Shown here: positions 38,886 to 48,574 of the stretch, in pieces
How positions within the stretch are numbered: position 1 is the stretch's first letter
How the letters are laid out: the number at the start of each line of letters is the position of its first letter
Assembly: GCF_900060185.1 (NCBI RefSeq)
Contig: NZ_FIZY01000004.1
Span: 62,001 to 126,000, forward strand
Direction of reading: 5' to 3'
Length of the DNA: 64,000 nt
DNA from: Grimontia marina
GTDB taxonomy: Bacteria > Pseudomonadota > Gammaproteobacteria > Enterobacterales > Vibrionaceae
Notes under the pieces: generated by a model
Databases searched by the model: none
Told to the model about the DNA's origin: nothing
Seen by the model: only the letters and a program-made list of their open reading frames with translations
Position numbers and translations under genes: made by a program

Positions 38886-39859
38886 GGCGTTGACGTTCCT
38901 TCATGTCTTTGTGGCGCTGCCATACGGACAGACTCAGCCACTTTTTTCGCGGTCGCTGGTGGAATATCTCCCACCACGGTGATTTCTGCATTGCCGGATA
39001 CATGACTGTGTAATGTGCGACGGCCTTTTCTCACCAACTGCTCACGCACGGAAAGATCATCTGCTTCTGACATATAAACAGAGAAACTAAACAGGCCATC
39101 ACTGAACATCTGGCTTTCTACCGGACGTTCAGTGATCATCAAACGGTGACGATTGCTATAAATCGGCGAAAAGCCATCAGGCAAAGAAGTGACTTGCCAG
39201 CTAAGGCCAGAGTCGCGTTGTTTTGGCACCTGAACCACTGGTGGCAGTTCAATACCTGACATCTGCTTCATCACATTACCAATCTGCGGGGAGACCACCA
39301 GCGACATAGCACGGTATTGCTCAATGGGATCACCGTCGCGATCCAATAGGTCTGCACGGGTCAGCAACTTGGAGTTTTGGTCAATCCAAAGTACGTAGGA
39401 ATAACGCGCGCCGTCTTTGGGAGACACACGAACAACATCACATGCCAAACCTGCTTCACGGGCTCTTCCCAACGGCACGAAATCGTACATGGTCGACAGG
39501 TGGTCAATATCGGAATGCATGATCGCGGGCAAGGGCGCCACCATCTGGTTACTCGCAATAGTAAACGGGTCAATACCAGGTTCGAAGTAACTCACTTCGT
39601 CACCACGACGAATGGCTTCACGTGGGGGACCAGCCAGATAAGCAATGTGACCAAATGACTCACCATCGACTAAAGCGTGGCGATAACGCAGGGGCTCAAT
39701 ACTGTTTTTGCGGACCAAAATATAGGAAAGTTCATAGTCCAATTGTTCGGTTGCCTGGCCCATCTGATGCAACAATGCCTCGGCGGGATTTTCTTCCGCC
39801 GAGGCATTCGCGACCAGACTGACCAGTGCAAAAGCACCGATCAGGAGTTGTTTCATCAA
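38882..39859 (-). CDS. rseB: Sigma-E regulatory protein RseB
   Basis: Periplasmic protein of 325 residues that binds RseA and shields it from DegS until mislocalised lipoproteins or LPS are sensed. The signal peptide is MMKQLLIGAFALVSLVANASA, cleaved near residue 21. Then come a LolA-like N-terminal domain and a smaller C-terminal domain. It starts one base after the rseA stop. It acts with RseA and RpoE, encoded just upstream. Confidence 0.96.
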   Translation of the reverse strand: MMKQLLIGAFALVSLVANASAEENPAEALLHQMGQATEQLDYELSYILVRKNSIEPLRYRHALVDGESFGHIAYLAGPPREAIRRGDEVSYFEPGIDPFTIASNQMVAPLPAIMHSDIDHLSTMYDFVPLGRAREAGLACDVVRVSPKDGARYSYVLWIDQNSKLLTRADLLDRDGDPIEQYRAMSLVVSPQIGNVMKQMSGIELPPVVQVPKQRDSGLSWQVTSLPDGFSPIYSNRHRLMITERPVESQMFSDGLFSFSVYMSEADDLSVREQLVRKGRRTLHSHVSGNAEITVVGDIPPATAKKVAESVRMAAPQRHEGTSTP

Positions 39860-39860
39860 T

Positions 39861-40478
39861 CTAGTTACTCACTTCTGGTGTTAGCTTCTCGTCTTGTGCA
39901 ATCATTTCATCAGCATTGAGGCGAAGCTGCAACTCATAGTCTTGGAACATGGCGTTGACACGGCGACGCTGCTCCATCAGTTGTGCTTCGGTCGGATTAC
40001 CCTGCAAGGTTTCACGGCTAAGGCTCACAGGCTCAGCTGAGCCAGCCAAAGGAATGGTCTGTAAAACTGGGGGCTGTGATGCAGCAAGAACCGGATCCAA
40101 CTGCTCACCACCATTGTATTGTTGAACGCCAACAATGACAGCCAGTGACACCGCGGCAGCCATACCCACCTGGGTGAGTTGCTGCAACCAAGATGGCATG
40201 CCTTTTTTGGCAGCTGCTGGCGTAGGTTGTGCTTCCTGAATCGGAACAACATTGGGTGCAGAATGCGCTCCATGCGCAGGCTCAGCCTCCAGTGCCATCG
40301 CAACATTTGATGCGATGTCCCAACTCGGATTAGGCGTTTCTCCACGCATTACATCACGGGTGACAGCAAAGCTTTTCCATGTTTGCTGAGCCGATTGATC
40401 GTTTTCCAGCGCATCAATCAGCGCCTGATCAATCTCATCACCATCAAATAATGCGGAAAGGTTTTCTTTTTCAGCCAT
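39861..40478 (-). CDS. rseA: Anti-sigma-E factor RseA
   Basis: Single-pass inner-membrane anti-sigma factor of 205 residues. The cytoplasmic N-terminal part (1 to about 100) begins EKENLSALFDGDEID, the RpoE-binding motif. The membrane helix is about 103-119, the region cut by RseP. The periplasmic part, which binds RseB, is followed by a C-terminus of TPEVSN. DegS would cut shortly after the helix. It follows rpoE by 30 bp in the classic rpoE-rseA-rseB-rseC order. Confidence 0.96.
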   Translation of the reverse strand: MAEKENLSALFDGDEIDQALIDALENDQSAQQTWKSFAVTRDVMRGETPNPSWDIASNVAMALEAEPAHGAHSAPNVVPIQEAQPTPAAAKKGMPSWLQQLTQVGMAAAVSLAVIVGVQQYNGGEQLDPVLAASQPPVLQTIPLAGSAEPVSLSRETLQGNPTEAQLMEQRRRVNAMFQDYELQLRLNADEMIAQDEKLTPEVSN

Positions 40479-40508
40479 TTATTTCACCGTTATCAACAGG
40501 TAACACTG

Positions 40509-41087
40509 TTAGTGGTTCATCAGAGGACGAACACGTTTGTCTACCGCTTCCCTGGCACGGAAAATACGCGAACGTACCGTCCCAACCGGGCAGCCCATCA
40601 CTTCTGCAATCTCTTCATAGCTTAAGCCATCAATTTCACGCAGGGTGATCGCCGTTTTCAGATCGTCCGGTAAAGACTCAATCGTGCTGAAAACGACCTG
40701 CTTCAACTGTTCTGACAACATAAGGTTCTCAGGGTTCGAAATTTCTTTCAATGCGCCACCATTTTCATAATTTTCCGCTTCTTCCGCGTCAATATCGCTT
40801 GATGGTGGGCGTCTGCCCTGGGCAACCAGATAATTCTTCGCTGTGTTTACCGCAATACGGTAAAGCCAGGTATAAAACGCACTCTCACCACGAAATCCCG
40901 GCAAGGCGCGATACGCTTTGATAAAGGCCTCCTGCGCAACATCAGGCACATCACCGCTGTTGCTGACATAACGAGAGATCAGATTGCATACCTTGTTTTG
41001 ATATTTTACGACCAGCAGGTTAAACGCCTGCTTATCACCATTCTGAACGCGCTCAATTAAGGCTTGATCGGTTAACTGCTCGCTCAT
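40509..41087 (-). CDS. rpoE: RNA polymerase sigma-E factor
   Basis: ECF sigma factor for the envelope stress response, 192 residues. Region 2 (about 25-95) includes DVAQEAFIKAYRALPGFRG, and region 4 (about 130-185) has LREIDGLSYEEIAEVMGCPVGTVRSRIFRAR. It is released when RseA is degraded, then drives folding-factor and sRNA genes and its own operon. A sigma-E promoter match lies upstream at 41253-41282, consistent with autoregulation. It diverges from nadB, as in E. coli. Confidence 0.98.
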   Translation of the reverse strand: MSEQLTDQALIERVQNGDKQAFNLLVVKYQNKVCNLISRYVSNSGDVPDVAQEAFIKAYRALPGFRGESAFYTWLYRIAVNTAKNYLVAQGRRPPSSDIDAEEAENYENGGALKEISNPENLMLSEQLKQVVFSTIESLPDDLKTAITLREIDGLSYEEIAEVMGCPVGTVRSRIFRAREAVDKRVRPLMNH

Positions 41088-41513
41088 TCGAGCGCCTTCT
41101 CCTTATTATTGATACCAGTAGTCTGCTTTCTCTGTGGCAGAGTCCACCGTCAAGGTCAGAACTCTGTCAGCTACCGGTATTTCTTCTCGCTCTTTGCCAC
41201 TATGGTGCCCGGCGTATTTTTCTGCCGCACGATTTTTGTTGAGTGAGCAAAGTTTATGAGTGAAACATTAAAAGAAAGTTCCCTAGTCCGACCCATCTCG
41301 TCAAACGATTAGATCCGAATCGTAAAGTCTATCAGAATGTTTGGTCACACCATAACCAAGTCTCATTCCGCCATCCCCACTCTGTCGCATAATGAAGCAA
41401 CTGGCAACGTTCTACGTGTTGCCACATTAGTGTAAACTCACTGAAATGACTCGAACTCGTTGTTTCCGGCAATCGGCTCAGGCCGCCGCTTAGGAGAAAG
41501 GAATACGTAATCA
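41088..41513. other. Divergent control region between rpoE and nadB
   Basis: A 426-bp gene-free stretch. It holds the sigma-E promoter match at 41253-41282 on the minus strand, giving an rpoE leader of about 160 bases. Closer to nadB is a short inverted repeat, CGATT/AATCG at about 41315-41331. No tRNA or small-protein gene is evident. The nadB promoter was not located with confidence. Confidence 0.6.
41253..41282 (-). promoter_or_regulatory. Sigma-E-type promoter of the rpoE operon
   Basis: On the minus strand GGAACTT (41282-41276) is followed by 16 bases and TCATAA (41259-41254). The -35 box is the exact sigma-E consensus and the -10 box is close to TCTGA/TCAAA. The predicted start lies about 160 bp before rpoE, consistent with autoregulation. 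Confidence 0.68.
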
Positions 41514-43127
41514 ATGAGCAACCAAGAACACGTGTGTGATGTGCTGGTAATTGGCAGCGGTGCTGCCGGTTTATCTCTGGCACTCCATTTAGCCCCAACC
41601 CAGAAAGTGATAGTACTGAGCAAAGGACCACGTAGCGAAGGGGCGACCTACTACGCACAAGGCGGTATTGCTGCAGTCTTTGACGAAAGTGACTCCGTCG
41701 AATCCCACGTTGAAGATACGCTCATTGCCGGTGACGGTATTTGTGAGCAGGACGTGGTGAGCTTTATCGCTGAGAACGCCAAAGAGTGTGTTCAGTGGCT
41801 GATTGATGGTGGTGTTCCGTTCGACCGTGAAGAAGACAGCGACGACGATGAGCCCAAATTCCACCTCACCCGTGAAGGTGGCCACAGTCACAGACGCATT
41901 CTGCATGCCGCTGATGCAACGGGCGCAGCGGTGCAAAACTCGCTGCAAGAGAATGTGATGCGGCACCCCAACATCAAGGTGATGGAGCGCCATAACGCGC
42001 TGGATCTTATCACCCGCAAGAAAATTGGGATCAGTGGTGCTAACCGCGTCTTGGGTGCCTATATCTGGAACCGTGACCGTGAAGCCGTCGAAACCGTGCG
42101 CGCTAAGTTTGTGGTACTGGCAACTGGCGGTGCATCCAAGGTTTATCAATATACCTCAAACCCGGATGTTTCTTCCGGTGATGGCATTGCAATGGCATGG
42201 CGTGCAGGTTGTCGAGTCGCCAACCTTGAATTTAACCAGTTTCACCCGACATGCCTTTTCCACCCTGAAGCGCGCAACTTTTTGCTGACCGAAGCCCTTC
42301 GTGGTGAAGGAGCCTACCTACGCCGCCCTGATGGCTCCCGTTTTATGCCGGACTTTGATGATCGCGCTGAGCTTGCTCCCCGTGATGTGGTTGCCCGCGC
42401 GATTGATTATGAGATGAAGCGCCTTGGTGCTGACTGCATGTATCTCGACATCAGCCACAAAGATCCAGAGTTCATTACCAAGCATTTCCCGACCATTGAC
42501 GAAAAACTGAAAACCTTTGGCTTTGACCTGACCAAAGAACCCATTCCCATCGTTCCTGCCGCGCACTACACCTGTGGTGGCGTCATGGTGAACCAGAATG
42601 GCCAGACAGATCTGGAAGGTTTGTATGCCATTGGTGAAGTCAGCTACACAGGCCTCCATGGTGCTAACCGCATGGCATCAAACTCTTTGCTCGAATGTGT
42701 GGTTTACGCTTGGGCTGCCGCCATGCACATTGGAGAGAATGCGGCCACAGCAGAAATTCCACCAACGCTGCCATACTGGGATGACAGTCAGGTGTGTTGC
42801 TCAGACGAAGAAGTCGTTATCCAGCATAACTGGCACGAGCTGCGCCTATTTATGTGGGACTACGTTGGGATTGTGCGTTCCACCAAACGGCTTGAACGTG
42901 CGCTTCGTCGTATTGAATTACTGAAGCAGGAAACGAACGAGTACTACAGCAACTTCCGCGTTTCAAACAACCTTCTGGAGTTGCGTAACCTGCTTCAGGT
43001 TGCTGAGCTGATGGTACGCTGTGCGATGGCGCGTAAAGAAAGCCGCGGTCTTCACTACACTATTGATTACCTGGACAAAGCGGAAGATTCAGGCCCAACT
43101 ATTCTGGTACCAGATTTTCCGTGTTGA
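41514..43127 (+). CDS. nadB: L-aspartate oxidase
   Basis: FAD enzyme that oxidises aspartate to iminoaspartate for NAD synthesis with NadA. It has 537 residues with the FAD fold [13 protein letters not shown] (12-24), [20 protein letters not shown]-like [12 protein letters not shown], the catalytic region around [10 protein letters not shown] and [15 protein letters not shown]. Length and blocks are full. The ATG at 41514 is used; GGAGAAAGGAA lies upstream. It diverges from rpoE and ends at a strong terminator. Confidence 0.98.
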   Translation: MSNQEHVCDVLVIGSGAAGLSLALHLAPTQKVIVLSKGPRSEGATYYAQGGIAAVFDESDSVESHVEDTLIAGDGICEQDVVSFIAENAKECVQWLIDGGVPFDREEDSDDDEPKFHLTREGGHSHRRILHAADATGAAVQNSLQENVMRHPNIKVMERHNALDLITRKKIGISGANRVLGAYIWNRDREAVETVRAKFVVLATGGASKVYQYTSNPDVSSGDGIAMAWRAGCRVANLEFNQFHPTCLFHPEARNFLLTEALRGEGAYLRRPDGSRFMPDFDDRAELAPRDVVARAIDYEMKRLGADCMYLDISHKDPEFITKHFPTIDEKLKTFGFDLTKEPIPIVPAAHYTCGGVMVNQNGQTDLEGLYAIGEVSYTGLHGANRMASNSLLECVVYAWAAAMHIGENAATAEIPPTLPYWDDSQVCCSDEEVVIQHNWHELRLFMWDYVGIVRSTKRLERALRRIELLKQETNEYYSNFRVSNNLLELRNLLQVAELMVRCAMARKESRGLHYTIDYLDKAEDSGPTILVPDFPC

Positions 43128-43149
43128 TAATTACTTTAGAAAAGAAGTA

Positions 43150-43176
43150 AAAGCCCTCTAAACAGGGCTTTTTTTG
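43150..43176 (+). terminator. Rho-independent terminator of nadB
   Basis: AAAAGCCCT-CTAAAC-AGGGCTTTTTTT, 22 bp past the nadB stop. It may also serve the convergent chemoreceptor gene. Confidence 0.92.
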
Positions 43177-43197
43177 GTTTTTAGTGCATTAGAGTGC

Positions 43198-45006
43198 TCA
43201 AGAACGGAAGGCGGAGATAGCAGCCTCAAGTTCGCGACTCTGCTCAGCCACACGGGCTGCAGCTTGTGCATTCTCGCTAGTAGACGATGTGTTCGAAGAA
43301 GTGATCTGCTGAATCGAGTGAACATTCATATTCACCTCTTTTGCCACCATGCTCTGCTCTTCAACAGCAGCGGCTATCTGGGTGCTCATATCCATGATTT
43401 GCTGCATATCAACGATGATGTTATCAAGCTCAATGGAAGCCTCCTCAACATAGCTTACTGACTGCTGGCTATCTCGCTGACAGGTGTTGATACGCTCAAC
43501 CACACTGTTGGTTTGCTCCTGTAGTGAGGCAATCATGGTCGCGATTTCGTCAGTAGATTTGTTAGTACGAGTCGCAAGTGAACGCACTTCATCCGCGACC
43601 ACCGCGAAACCACGACCCTGCTCACCGGCACGCGCAGCTTCAATCGCCGCATTCAATGCGAGAAGGTTAGTTTGCTCTGAAATGTCTTTGATCACATCAA
43701 CCACAGTGCCAATCTGCTGAGACAGCGACACCAGACTATGTATATCGCTGTTGGCAATACCCAAGCCGTCTGACAGCGTTATGATGGCATCACGGGTTGC
43801 CTGAACAGTTTGATGGCCTTTCTGCGCCCGGATCAGGCTTTGGTTGGCATTTGCTGCAGCCGTTTCAGTGTTGCTTGCAATCTCACGAATGGTCGCTTCC
43901 ATCTCGTTAACGGCGGTCGCTGCCAGTTCAGCCTCTGATTGCTGCTTTTCAAATGAAACTTCCGCTTCGTTGCTGCGTAACTGCACATCCGAAGCCGTCG
44001 AGTTGAGGGTGGTAATGGAGATTTTTACCCCAGCAATCAATGACTGGCAGTGTTCCAACACCAAGTTGAAGTCGGAAGCAACCAGAGCTATCTCATCCTT
44101 GCCCTGTGCCTCTGCGCGAAGAGTCAGATCACGTTGCTCTGCCACTTTTTCCATGGTTTCAGTCAGCGTTTTTAAACGACGCTGAATATATCGATTGAGT
44201 AGAATACTCGCCGTAATCAATAGAGCAGAAATCACAAACAGCACAACCAACGAGGAGATCGTCAGCGTCCCCTCAGCTGTCTTCAGCTCACTGGCTAGTT
44301 GCAGTCGCATATCGTCGAAATCTGCTTCGACCTGGTGGGTCTGACCACGGATATTACCCAAAAGACCTGATTTATGGTTAAGACCCACTTCACGGCTGAC
44401 TCGCATATATCGCTCGACCAATGCTTTCTGGGCATCCAGCGAAGCCAAACCGGTTTCGTTTTTTACACTCTGCCACACACGGCTAAACTCATCAAAGCGT
44501 GCTTCAGTGACATCCGCCATCAACAGGCGGCTCAATGTCACGAGATACGCAATATCATTAATGGAAGGATTGTCTTTCAAAAGTTTTTCATTGGTACTGC
44601 CTAACTCACCATGAATACCAGAGGAGCGGTTCAACCCCAACTTCTCGTAACCTTTCGATAATGAAATAAAGCCACTGTGATATATCTTTATGGCCTGCGA
44701 CACGGCAGTGATTTGAGGCAGAGAAATGTCCAGACGCTTTGCATCCTGAGACAAGGTATTCAGATCTCGTTCAAACTTGGCGACGTTACCCGAGAATCTA
44801 TCCACGTATTTGGTGTCGAGCCGCGCCAAGAAATCTTTTTCATTACGGCGCAGGTTGAGCAATCTCACTTCAAGCTCTGCGACCAGAGATAGTTTGGTTT
44901 TCAAGTCGACCATTCGCTCTGAAGCTTGCCAACCAATGAATGCAAATAATATTAACGACAATGCCGAGAATGCCGTCAGACCGTACAGTTTTGTTCTTAT
45001 TTTCAT
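43198..45006 (-). CDS. Methyl-accepting chemotaxis protein
   Basis: Chemoreceptor of 602 residues. TM1 is about 7-26; the periplasmic sensor (about 27-248) is all-helical, as in HBM/four-helix-bundle receptors. TM2 is about 249-271, followed by HAMP and a signalling domain whose tip reads [31 protein letters not shown]. The C-terminus (AAISAFRS) lacks a CheR/CheB docking pentapeptide. The ligand is unknown. The start at 45006 is chosen because GGAAGAGGTGAC directly precedes the ATG; an in-frame start 25 codons earlier would put polar residues before TM1. It stands alone, with no che genes near. Confidence 0.93.
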   Translation of the reverse strand: MKIRTKLYGLTAFSALSLILFAFIGWQASERMVDLKTKLSLVAELEVRLLNLRRNEKDFLARLDTKYVDRFSGNVAKFERDLNTLSQDAKRLDISLPQITAVSQAIKIYHSGFISLSKGYEKLGLNRSSGIHGELGSTNEKLLKDNPSINDIAYLVTLSRLLMADVTEARFDEFSRVWQSVKNETGLASLDAQKALVERYMRVSREVGLNHKSGLLGNIRGQTHQVEADFDDMRLQLASELKTAEGTLTISSLVVLFVISALLITASILLNRYIQRRLKTLTETMEKVAEQRDLTLRAEAQGKDEIALVASDFNLVLEHCQSLIAGVKISITTLNSTASDVQLRSNEAEVSFEKQQSEAELAATAVNEMEATIREIASNTETAAANANQSLIRAQKGHQTVQATRDAIITLSDGLGIANSDIHSLVSLSQQIGTVVDVIKDISEQTNLLALNAAIEAARAGEQGRGFAVVADEVRSLATRTNKSTDEIATMIASLQEQTNSVVERINTCQRDSQQSVSYVEEASIELDNIIVDMQQIMDMSTQIAAAVEEQSMVAKEVNMNVHSIQQITSSNTSSTSENAQAAARVAEQSRELEAAISAFRS

Positions 45007-45131
45007 GTCACCTCTTCCATCTTTACTTCTTGCGCTGGCGGCAAAGTCAATGCCTATTTCGATCCTTATCGGCATTTTCAATGAATCGTTTAGGAATGGC
45101 GTACGCTAAAAACAGAGAGGAGAGATTTAGG

Positions 45132-45542
45132 TCACGCTTTCAACGCTAAGCATACACGGCTGATATGACGAAATGTTTCCTCCTGAAAAGCATCAAAAGC
45201 CAGTACTAATCGTCGCTGTTCGAAGGGTGAGGATAAATCCAGAACGATAAGGTGACGACTGAAAAAACTGACTCGTTCAACATGGAATGTATCCCCATTA
45301 AAACGACACACACCGTCAATATTTAGGAAAAGCTTTCCGTTGAAATGAGTGAAAAAGGAAGACTGTCTGTGTGATTCGCGGATAATAAAGCAAAGCAGCA
45401 GCACTTTAGCTTCAAGAGGCAAGGCACTGGCAGCAAATAGAATCATCGCTGCCAGCACATAGATACCGCCAACACTCACTTTCAGCAAGCGAGAGGGCTG
45501 GATATCTGCATTAACGGAGTTTGCTACGGTTGTGCTCAACAA
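45132..45542 (-). CDS. ygfX: YgfX-family membrane protein
   Basis: A 136-residue protein with two hydrophobic segments near the N-terminus (about 22-40 and 46-56) and a soluble C-terminal part, matching E. coli YgfX (CptA) in size and position. YgfX was described as a partner or toxin-like inhibitor with YgfY and acts on the cytoskeleton, but YgfY is now known as SdhE, so that role is disputed. The start overlaps sdhE by 32 bp, so the two are one operon. The exact start is uncertain. Confidence 0.78.
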   Translation of the reverse strand: MLSTTVANSVNADIQPSRLLKVSVGGIYVLAAMILFAASALPLEAKVLLLCFIIRESHRQSSFFTHFNGKLFLNIDGVCRFNGDTFHVERVSFFSRHLIVLDLSSPFEQRRLVLAFDAFQEETFRHISRVCLALKA

Positions 45543-45771
45543 TTTTGTTTGTTATCGCCACCAGCTCGGGTTTATCGCTGCGGCCATGTCCCATCAACCA
45601 AGTAAACAGATCCGGGTCATCACATTCCAGCAAAGCAACAAAGTGATGTTTTTCTTCTTCTGTTAACGTATCAAAACACTCTTCAAAAAATGGCATGATA
45701 ATGACATCAAGCTCCAACATGCCGCGACGGCATGCCCATTTGATACGCGCTTTGTCTTCTGCACCCAGCAT
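45511..45771 (-). CDS. sdhE: FAD assembly factor SdhE
   Basis: A small protein of 86 residues that promotes covalent flavinylation of SdhA and FrdA. The RGMLELD segment holds the RGxxE motif needed for flavin transfer (about residues 13-19). The start at 45771 with GAGGT upstream gives the usual length; a longer reading adds a hydrophobic stretch not found in the family. It pairs with ygfX and lies divergently from ygfZ, as in E. coli. Confidence 0.93.
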   Translation of the reverse strand: MLGAEDKARIKWACRRGMLELDVIIMPFFEECFDTLTEEEKHHFVALLECDDPDLFTWLMGHGRSDKPELVAITNKIVEHNRSKLR

Positions 45772-45955
45772 GAGTACCTCGAAAAATAGGTCAAAAATAA
45801 CTGGCCCAGATATTATCAGTGCGCAGATAGCCTTGCTATGACTCACGGATTGAATCTTGTAACCCTGTGATCTGACCCCATATCAAAGGCATATTGCTGA
45901 CTTTGTCCTCGACTCGGATTACCATAATCCCAATTATTTTTAAGCGAGAAGCACC

Positions 45956-46936
45956 ATGACAAACTGGTACCAGACACACGCTTTCAACCGCCTTCCTCTT
46001 TCTTCAGACAGCGCGTTGCCAGCCCTGTCAGTTATTGCGTTGGATAACCTTTCTTTGATCACTGCTGTCGGTCAGGACACCATCCCTTATCTACAAGGCC
46101 AACTGACCTGCGATTTGGTATCGCTTGAGAAAACCCGCTCAACCCTTGCCGCCCACTGTGATGCTAAAGGCAAAGTTTGGTCTGCTATTCGCCTGTTCCA
46201 CCATAACGACGGCATTGCCTATGTACAGCCTGCTTCTGTGGCAGAAAAGCAACTGACAGAAATTAAAAAGTATGCTGTATTCTCCAAGGCCGAGTTTTCG
46301 ATGTCTGAGCAAGTGTTGATTGGTGTAGCTGGTGAGAAAGCTGACAGCGCAGTCGCATCGCGCTTCACCGGTGGAGGTGATGTTCGCGCAACCCAAACAG
46401 GCACAGCCGTTCGTATCGATAACAACCACTGGTTGCTTGCTGTGAATGCAGAAGAAGCTGACGCGCTAATTGCAGCTCTGGGTGAACGAGCAACACTAAG
46501 TGACAGTTCATTGTGGACGTTACTGGAACTTCGCTCGGCGATCCCTTCAATTGAAAAAGCCAACATCAGCGAGTTCATCCCACAATCCATTAACCTGCAG
46601 GCGCTGGACGCTATCAGCTTCAAGAAAGGCTGCTATACCGGTCAGGAGACCGTGGCTCGCGCAAAATACCGTGGCATCAATAAACGCGCTGCTTACCTGC
46701 TTGAAGGTGAAGCAGAAGAGACACCGAAAGCCGGTGATAAATTTGACCGCAGTGTGGGTGAAAACTGGCGTACCGGTGGTACGGTGATTTCTGGTTATCG
46801 TTTTGAAGATGGTCAGGCCCTGGCACTGGTCGTGCTGCCAAATAATCTCGATGACGACAGCCAGTTCCGTCTTGCAGATACCGACGTACTTTGGCAGAAA
46901 GTAGACCTGCCTTACAGCCTGGAAGACGAGGCCTAA
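45956..46936 (+). CDS. ygfZ: Folate-binding protein YgfZ
   Basis: A 326-residue tetrahydrofolate-binding GcvT-like protein that supports iron-sulfur enzyme assembly and repair (MiaB among others). The signature KGCYTGQETVARAKYRG, with the conserved Cys, is at about residues 223-239. The fold is that of aminomethyltransferase without the glycine-cleavage active site. It faces sdhE across 184 bp and is followed at once by the YbaK-type gene. Confidence 0.95.
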   Translation: MTNWYQTHAFNRLPLSSDSALPALSVIALDNLSLITAVGQDTIPYLQGQLTCDLVSLEKTRSTLAAHCDAKGKVWSAIRLFHHNDGIAYVQPASVAEKQLTEIKKYAVFSKAEFSMSEQVLIGVAGEKADSAVASRFTGGGDVRATQTGTAVRIDNNHWLLAVNAEEADALIAALGERATLSDSSLWTLLELRSAIPSIEKANISEFIPQSINLQALDAISFKKGCYTGQETVARAKYRGINKRAAYLLEGEAEETPKAGDKFDRSVGENWRTGGTVISGYRFEDGQALALVVLPNNLDDDSQFRLADTDVLWQKVDLPYSLEDEA

Positions 46937-46938
46937 TT

Positions 46939-47436
46939 ATGTCCTCGATTGATACTCCTATCCTTTCAATTTTGCGCGATGCAGGCATCTCGCACCGTTT
47001 GCTGCCTCATGCGAGTGAAGCAACGACTATACTCGATGCGGCCAAGCAGCGCGGTGTTGAGCCAGATCAATTAGTCAAATCCATGTTGCTGCGTGATATG
47101 GGCGGACAGATGGCCTTGGCGTGTGTACCAGGTACAGCGTCTGTCGATCCTAAGAAAGTTAGAGACCTTCTCGGGTGTCGACGCATGACCATGGTCGACA
47201 GCAAGCATGTACAAAGTATTACCGGTTACTCACCTGGCATGGTGACCCCAATATCTGTATTTGGCATGCTGCCAATATTCTTCGACCCAAGCCTTGCTGA
47301 CTTTGAGCACATCAACATCAGCAGCGGTTCACCGATGGCAGGTGTAGAACTTCGTTTTCAGGATCTGGTCGATTTTTGTGGGCCTACCATCGCTGATATA
47401 AGCCGTGACACTGAGACGGACTATGAAGCCAGTTAA
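46939..47436 (+). CDS. YbaK/ProX-type aminoacyl-tRNA deacylase
   Basis: A 165-residue single-domain protein of the YbaK/ProRS-INS family, which hydrolyses mischarged tRNA. The conserved Lys is in QLVKSMLL (about residue 49) and the glycine loop in GYSPGMVTPIS. Which tRNA it edits cannot be told. The ATG at 46939 is two bases past the ygfZ stop, so an operon is likely. The 3' end overlaps the start of the broken LysR gene by 14 bp. Confidence 0.85.
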   Translation: MSSIDTPILSILRDAGISHRLLPHASEATTILDAAKQRGVEPDQLVKSMLLRDMGGQMALACVPGTASVDPKKVRDLLGCRRMTMVDSKHVQSITGYSPGMVTPISVFGMLPIFFDPSLADFEHINISSGSPMAGVELRFQDLVDFCGPTIADISRDTETDYEAS

Positions 47437-48354
47437 CTGGCGCAGCGTCGATCTCAACTTTCTGGTCGCTTTTGCTGCACTGATGGAAACCCGCAGTGTC
47501 ACCCGCGCCGCCGAGAAGCTATCAATTGGCCAATCAGCAATGAGTCATAATCTCTCTCGGCTGCGCACGCTGCTTGATGATCCGCTTTTCCACCGTCAAG
47601 GCAATGAAATGCAACAGACGGCACGTGCCTTCGAGCTAGAGCCCGTCATCACCCCACTTCTTGACACGATTGCCACCGATGTCCTGACACCCGTATCTTT
47701 CGAACCAAAGCAATATTCAGGGCCCATTCGCATCGGTTTAACCGACTATGCTGAATTGGTTTTTGCCCCTGCACTGTTTGATGTTTTTCGAGAGCAAGCG
47801 CCGCACTGTCAGCTAAGTTGCCATCCAGTTGATCGGGTTAATTACCGCGAGGCATTGAAAAACGATCAGGTTGATGTGGTATTGGGTGCAGTACAAACCG
47901 AAGATCCGGTGTTATTGATGGAAAATCTCTATACCGAGCGACATGTCTGTTTGTTTGACCCACATTCCACTGGGCTGAGTGCCCCTCTTTCATTGGACGA
48001 CTACACCAAGACGCCCCACGCCTTGGTGTAGTCGTCCAGTTAAACAGCCCCGTGGACAACACCCTTAAATCTCTTGGTCGAGATCGTCAGGTAGTGATGG
48101 GCTCACAACGCTTTCTCACCATTCGCCATCTCCTTTCCGGGCGCAATCTTATCTGCACCGTGGCCGAGTTGATGGCGAAACTCGACATGTTCAACGACAA
48201 ACTAGCCATCAGCGCAACACCTATCGATGTGAGCAATTTCGTTATCCGTCAAATCTGGCACAAAAAGAACGCCAGCAGCACTAAAAACCTCTGGATACGC
48301 CAAACCATTGATAAAACCGTATGTAATCAGGTGCGAGATTTACTTGCCAGATAG
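47423..48354 (+). pseudogene. LysR-family regulator disrupted by a frameshift
   Basis: The first frame (47423-48031) encodes an N-terminal winged helix (NFLVAFAALMETRSVTRAAEKL, then GQSAMSHNLSRLR) and most of the ligand domain, ending DDYTKTPHALV then TAG. The next frame continues with VVQLNSPVDNTLKSLG...FLTIRHLLSG to 48354, the normal end of a NodD/LysR-like ligand domain. Total length is 932 bases; adding one base gives 311 codons, so one base is missing. The break lies in the right arm of a perfect 17-bp inverted repeat (47994-48038). A truncated DNA-binding protein of 202 residues could still be made. Confidence 0.9.
47994..48038. repeat. Perfect 17-bp inverted repeat at the lysR frameshift
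   Basis: TGGACGACTACACCAAG (47994-48010), an 11-base loop, then its exact complement CTTGGTGTAGTCGTCCA (48022-48038). It lies wholly in coding sequence, and the in-frame TAG (48029-48031) is part of the right arm. Confidence 0.95.
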
Positions 48355-48574
48355 ATAGGCTTGCTGCCTCAATTTCCATACTGTGACCTACCCCAAAGTC
48401 ACGCGATTGCATCCCTTAATTTTCGGTTAAGTGTCATATCTGTCACACAGCAGTCATACGCGTATCGCTATAATTCCGCCCGCCAAAACCGAGTGAAACG
48501 TGACTGTCTTTTCATTCAACGGCTCTTCTCGGTTTAGGAAGTTGGCAGGAATAAAAACAAAAAAGGAATTGCGA

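Noticed and set aside
45007-45081. Longer start for the chemoreceptor
   Set aside because: It would place 25 polar residues before TM1, whereas an excellent ribosome site stands at the internal ATG (45006).
47423-48354. Two separate genes in place of one broken lysR
   Set aside because: The second frame starts in the middle of a LysR ligand domain with no ribosome site, and the two parts together give exactly one LysR protein when one base is restored.
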